Shown here: piece after piece, positions 63,179-64,000 of the stretch
Layout: each line of letters starts with the position of its first letter
Numbering within the stretch: position 1 is the first letter of the stretch
From: Chroococcidiopsis sp. CCMEE 29
Lineage (GTDB): Bacteria; Cyanobacteriota; Cyanobacteriia; Cyanobacteriales; Chroococcidiopsidaceae
Length of the DNA stretch: 64,000 nt
Assembly: GCF_023558375.1 (NCBI RefSeq)
Contig: NZ_CP083761.1
Coordinates: forward strand, 1 to 64,000
Direction of reading: 5' to 3'
Program-made: the position numbers and the translations under genes
Notes under the pieces: generated by a model
Told to the model about the DNA's origin: nothing
Database searches by the model: none
What the model saw: the letters and a program-made list of their open reading frames with translations, nothing else

Positions 63179-63264
63179 GGCTAACGGCAAAACGCAGCGG
63201 CGGTAGACAACCTTTGCAACTCCACAAGTGGCTTTCATCCGTCCGCTGCCGTGAAGTGTTATGC
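63179..63264 (-). repeat. attC-like site 2, downstream of the GNAT gene
   Basis: 86 nt. In gene sense: R'' GCATAAC, spacer, L'' CGGCAGCGG (one extra G against L'), a structured loop with CCACTTGTGG, L' CCGCTGCG, then R' GTTAGCC. Loop shares GCCACTTGTGGAGTTGCAAAG with site 1. Starts about 14 bases past the GNAT stop. Confidence 0.65.
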
Positions 63265-63278
63265 GGCGCATACAGCAA

Positions 63279-63704
63279 TTAATGTAACTCCTTCTTCAGA
63301 AAATAGCGCCTATAACCCTGGGGAAAGTTTGGTAACTCACCGAAAACAGCATATCCACGTTTTTGGTAAAACTCTGGAGCTTGAAAACTAAATGTATCCA
63401 AATATGCGTATTGACAACCGCGCTTCACAGCTTCCTGTTCCGCAGCAGCTAGAAGAGCATCTCCGTAACCTTCTCCGCGAAACGATTCATGCACGCACAA
63501 CACATCAACATACAACCACTGCCAATAGGTTTCTCCAATCAACCCACCCACTACATGATTATCCGAATCTCGCAAAAAGATCACTAAAGGTTTGTAATTA
63601 CCCTCACCAGCGCGGCTGCTATTGAATTTTATAATCTGCTGAGTGACAAATTCAATTTCATCAGGTTGTGGTTCTACAGCTATCTCAATTCTTGGCTGCT
63701 TCAT
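63279..63704 (-). CDS. GNAT-family N-acetyltransferase, probable cassette gene
   Basis: 141 aa. Acetyl-CoA site: VDVLCVHESFRGEGYGDALL, then AYLDTFSFQAPEFYQKRGYA, the usual motif B. Substrate unknown. Flanked by two attC-like sites in the order attC - gene - attC, with the gene oriented as in an integron cassette; the inferred cassette is 63185-63870 (686 bp) with a leader of about 165 bases. GNAT proteins are frequent cassette cargo. Confidence 0.87.
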   Translation of the reverse strand: MKQPRIEIAVEPQPDEIEFVTQQIIKFNSSRAGEGNYKPLVIFLRDSDNHVVGGLIGETYWQWLYVDVLCVHESFRGEGYGDALLAAAEQEAVKRGCQYAYLDTFSFQAPEFYQKRGYAVFGELPNFPQGYRRYFLKKELH

Positions 63705-63864
63705 CGCGATTTACTCTGCTATCCAGCAAAAACTCAGCTTCATTTTAGAACCAGTACGATAGCTTCTAACTTTGCAACGATGCTCTGCCAACGAGCTTAA
63801 ACTAACTTAACCTTAGAATTCGGCAGATGAGCTTTAAATACCGTCGCCACAGGTAACTCAAGCC

Positions 63865-63951
63865 GCATAACGATCCAGATAAGCGGCTGCAAGTTTTCTC
63901 TGCAACTCCACTAGTGGCTCTCAACAGCCCGCTTCATCAACTTTGTTATGC
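63865..63951 (-). repeat. attC-like site 1, upstream of the GNAT gene
   Basis: 87 nt. In gene sense: R'' GCATAAC, spacer, L'' AAGCGGGCTG (extra G), loop with CCACTAGTGG, L' GCAGCCGCTT, spacer, R' GTTATGC. Outer arms extend to CCGCATAAC/GTTATGCGG. Same orientation as site 2. Confidence 0.7.
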
Positions 63952-64000
63952 GGTGATTTTTTCCAACCTCTTCATGTCTCTGCCTAACAATGCTAAGAAA
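63946..64000 (-). CDS. possible end of the preceding cassette gene
   Basis: A minus-strand frame open to the window edge ends FLALLGRDMKRLEKITA with the TAA inside the attC R'' box, a common arrangement in cassettes. A second frame also stays open into the attC loop, so the assignment is uncertain. Confidence 0.3.
   Translation of the reverse strand, partial: FLALLGRDMKRLEKITA

Noticed and set aside
1-64000. CRISPR array or rRNA operon
   Set aside because: No regularly spaced repeats with unique spacers; the only tandem arrays are heptamers and the 68-bp triplication. No rRNA sequence recognised.

Overview
The window is cyanobacterial chromosome. The evidence is the frequent HIP1 octamer GCGATCGC in the core genes, plus cyanobacterial families: Ycf35-like DUF1257, Ycf66, a cyanoexosortase/HpsJ set, a PilT2-like ATPase, and heptameric short repeats such as CCAAAAT and GGGGTCA between genes. 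Many dispersed repeats and mobile remnants suggest a large-genome lineage (Nostocales or Chroococcidiopsis-like); the species cannot be named from sequence alone.

Layout. 1-8910: the 3' end of a DUF1257 gene, then an aromatic supply cluster, trpE-G fusion, trpC, trpA, (MITE), trpB, DAHP synthase and a divergent trpD. It lacks trpF and resembles the extra trp sets linked to indole-derived products such as scytonemin, though no scytonemin core gene is visible. 8956-12438: cyanoexosortase A, its associated protein, an HpsJ-like protein and a Gly/Asn-rich protein. 12439-13906: decayed DNA holding an Uma2 pseudogene and an ISAzo13-type transposase fragment split by a second copy of the same 128-bp MITE. 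13907-30546: ordinary genes (SAM hydroxide adenosyltransferase, wecB, pilT, gnd, ycf66, ileS, a ferrochelatase-like protein with a polyhistidine tail, an MFS transporter) and a 3 x 68 bp tandem repeat.

30547-45198 is an integrated element. On the right it abuts tRNA-Leu(CAA), with a tyrosine integrase just downstream of, and co-directional with, the tRNA. On the left it ends at an IS110-family insertion next to a gene fragment without its 5' end; no attL copy is visible, so the left end was probably deleted. It carries an XRE repressor with two identical operators, a cluster of palindromes before a tightly overlapping operon of eleven mostly unrecognised genes (35458-40054), a run of small genes preceded by related hairpin leaders, two tiny membrane proteins joined to a serine recombinase, and a four-helix membrane protein. 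I see no HIP1 site in it, unlike its flanks.

45260-62211 returns to core genes: M48 protease, murA, tRNA-Leu(CAG), SpoU-type methyltransferase, TPR protein, ribosome hibernation factor, lipB, a polyamine-type ABC operon potA-potD-potB with no potC, an SLH-domain protein, murT-gatD and phoD. A 77-bp repeat is found before tRNA-Leu(CAG) and, inverted, in frame inside the start of potD.

62392-64000 holds an ABC permease, then a GNAT acetyltransferase gene bracketed by two 86-87 nt imperfect palindromes with the full architecture of integron attC sites (AAC/GTT core boxes, inner boxes with bulged bases, conserved loop), oriented as in a cassette array. An integron cassette array in a cyanobacterium, continuing past the right edge, is the most unexpected reading here.
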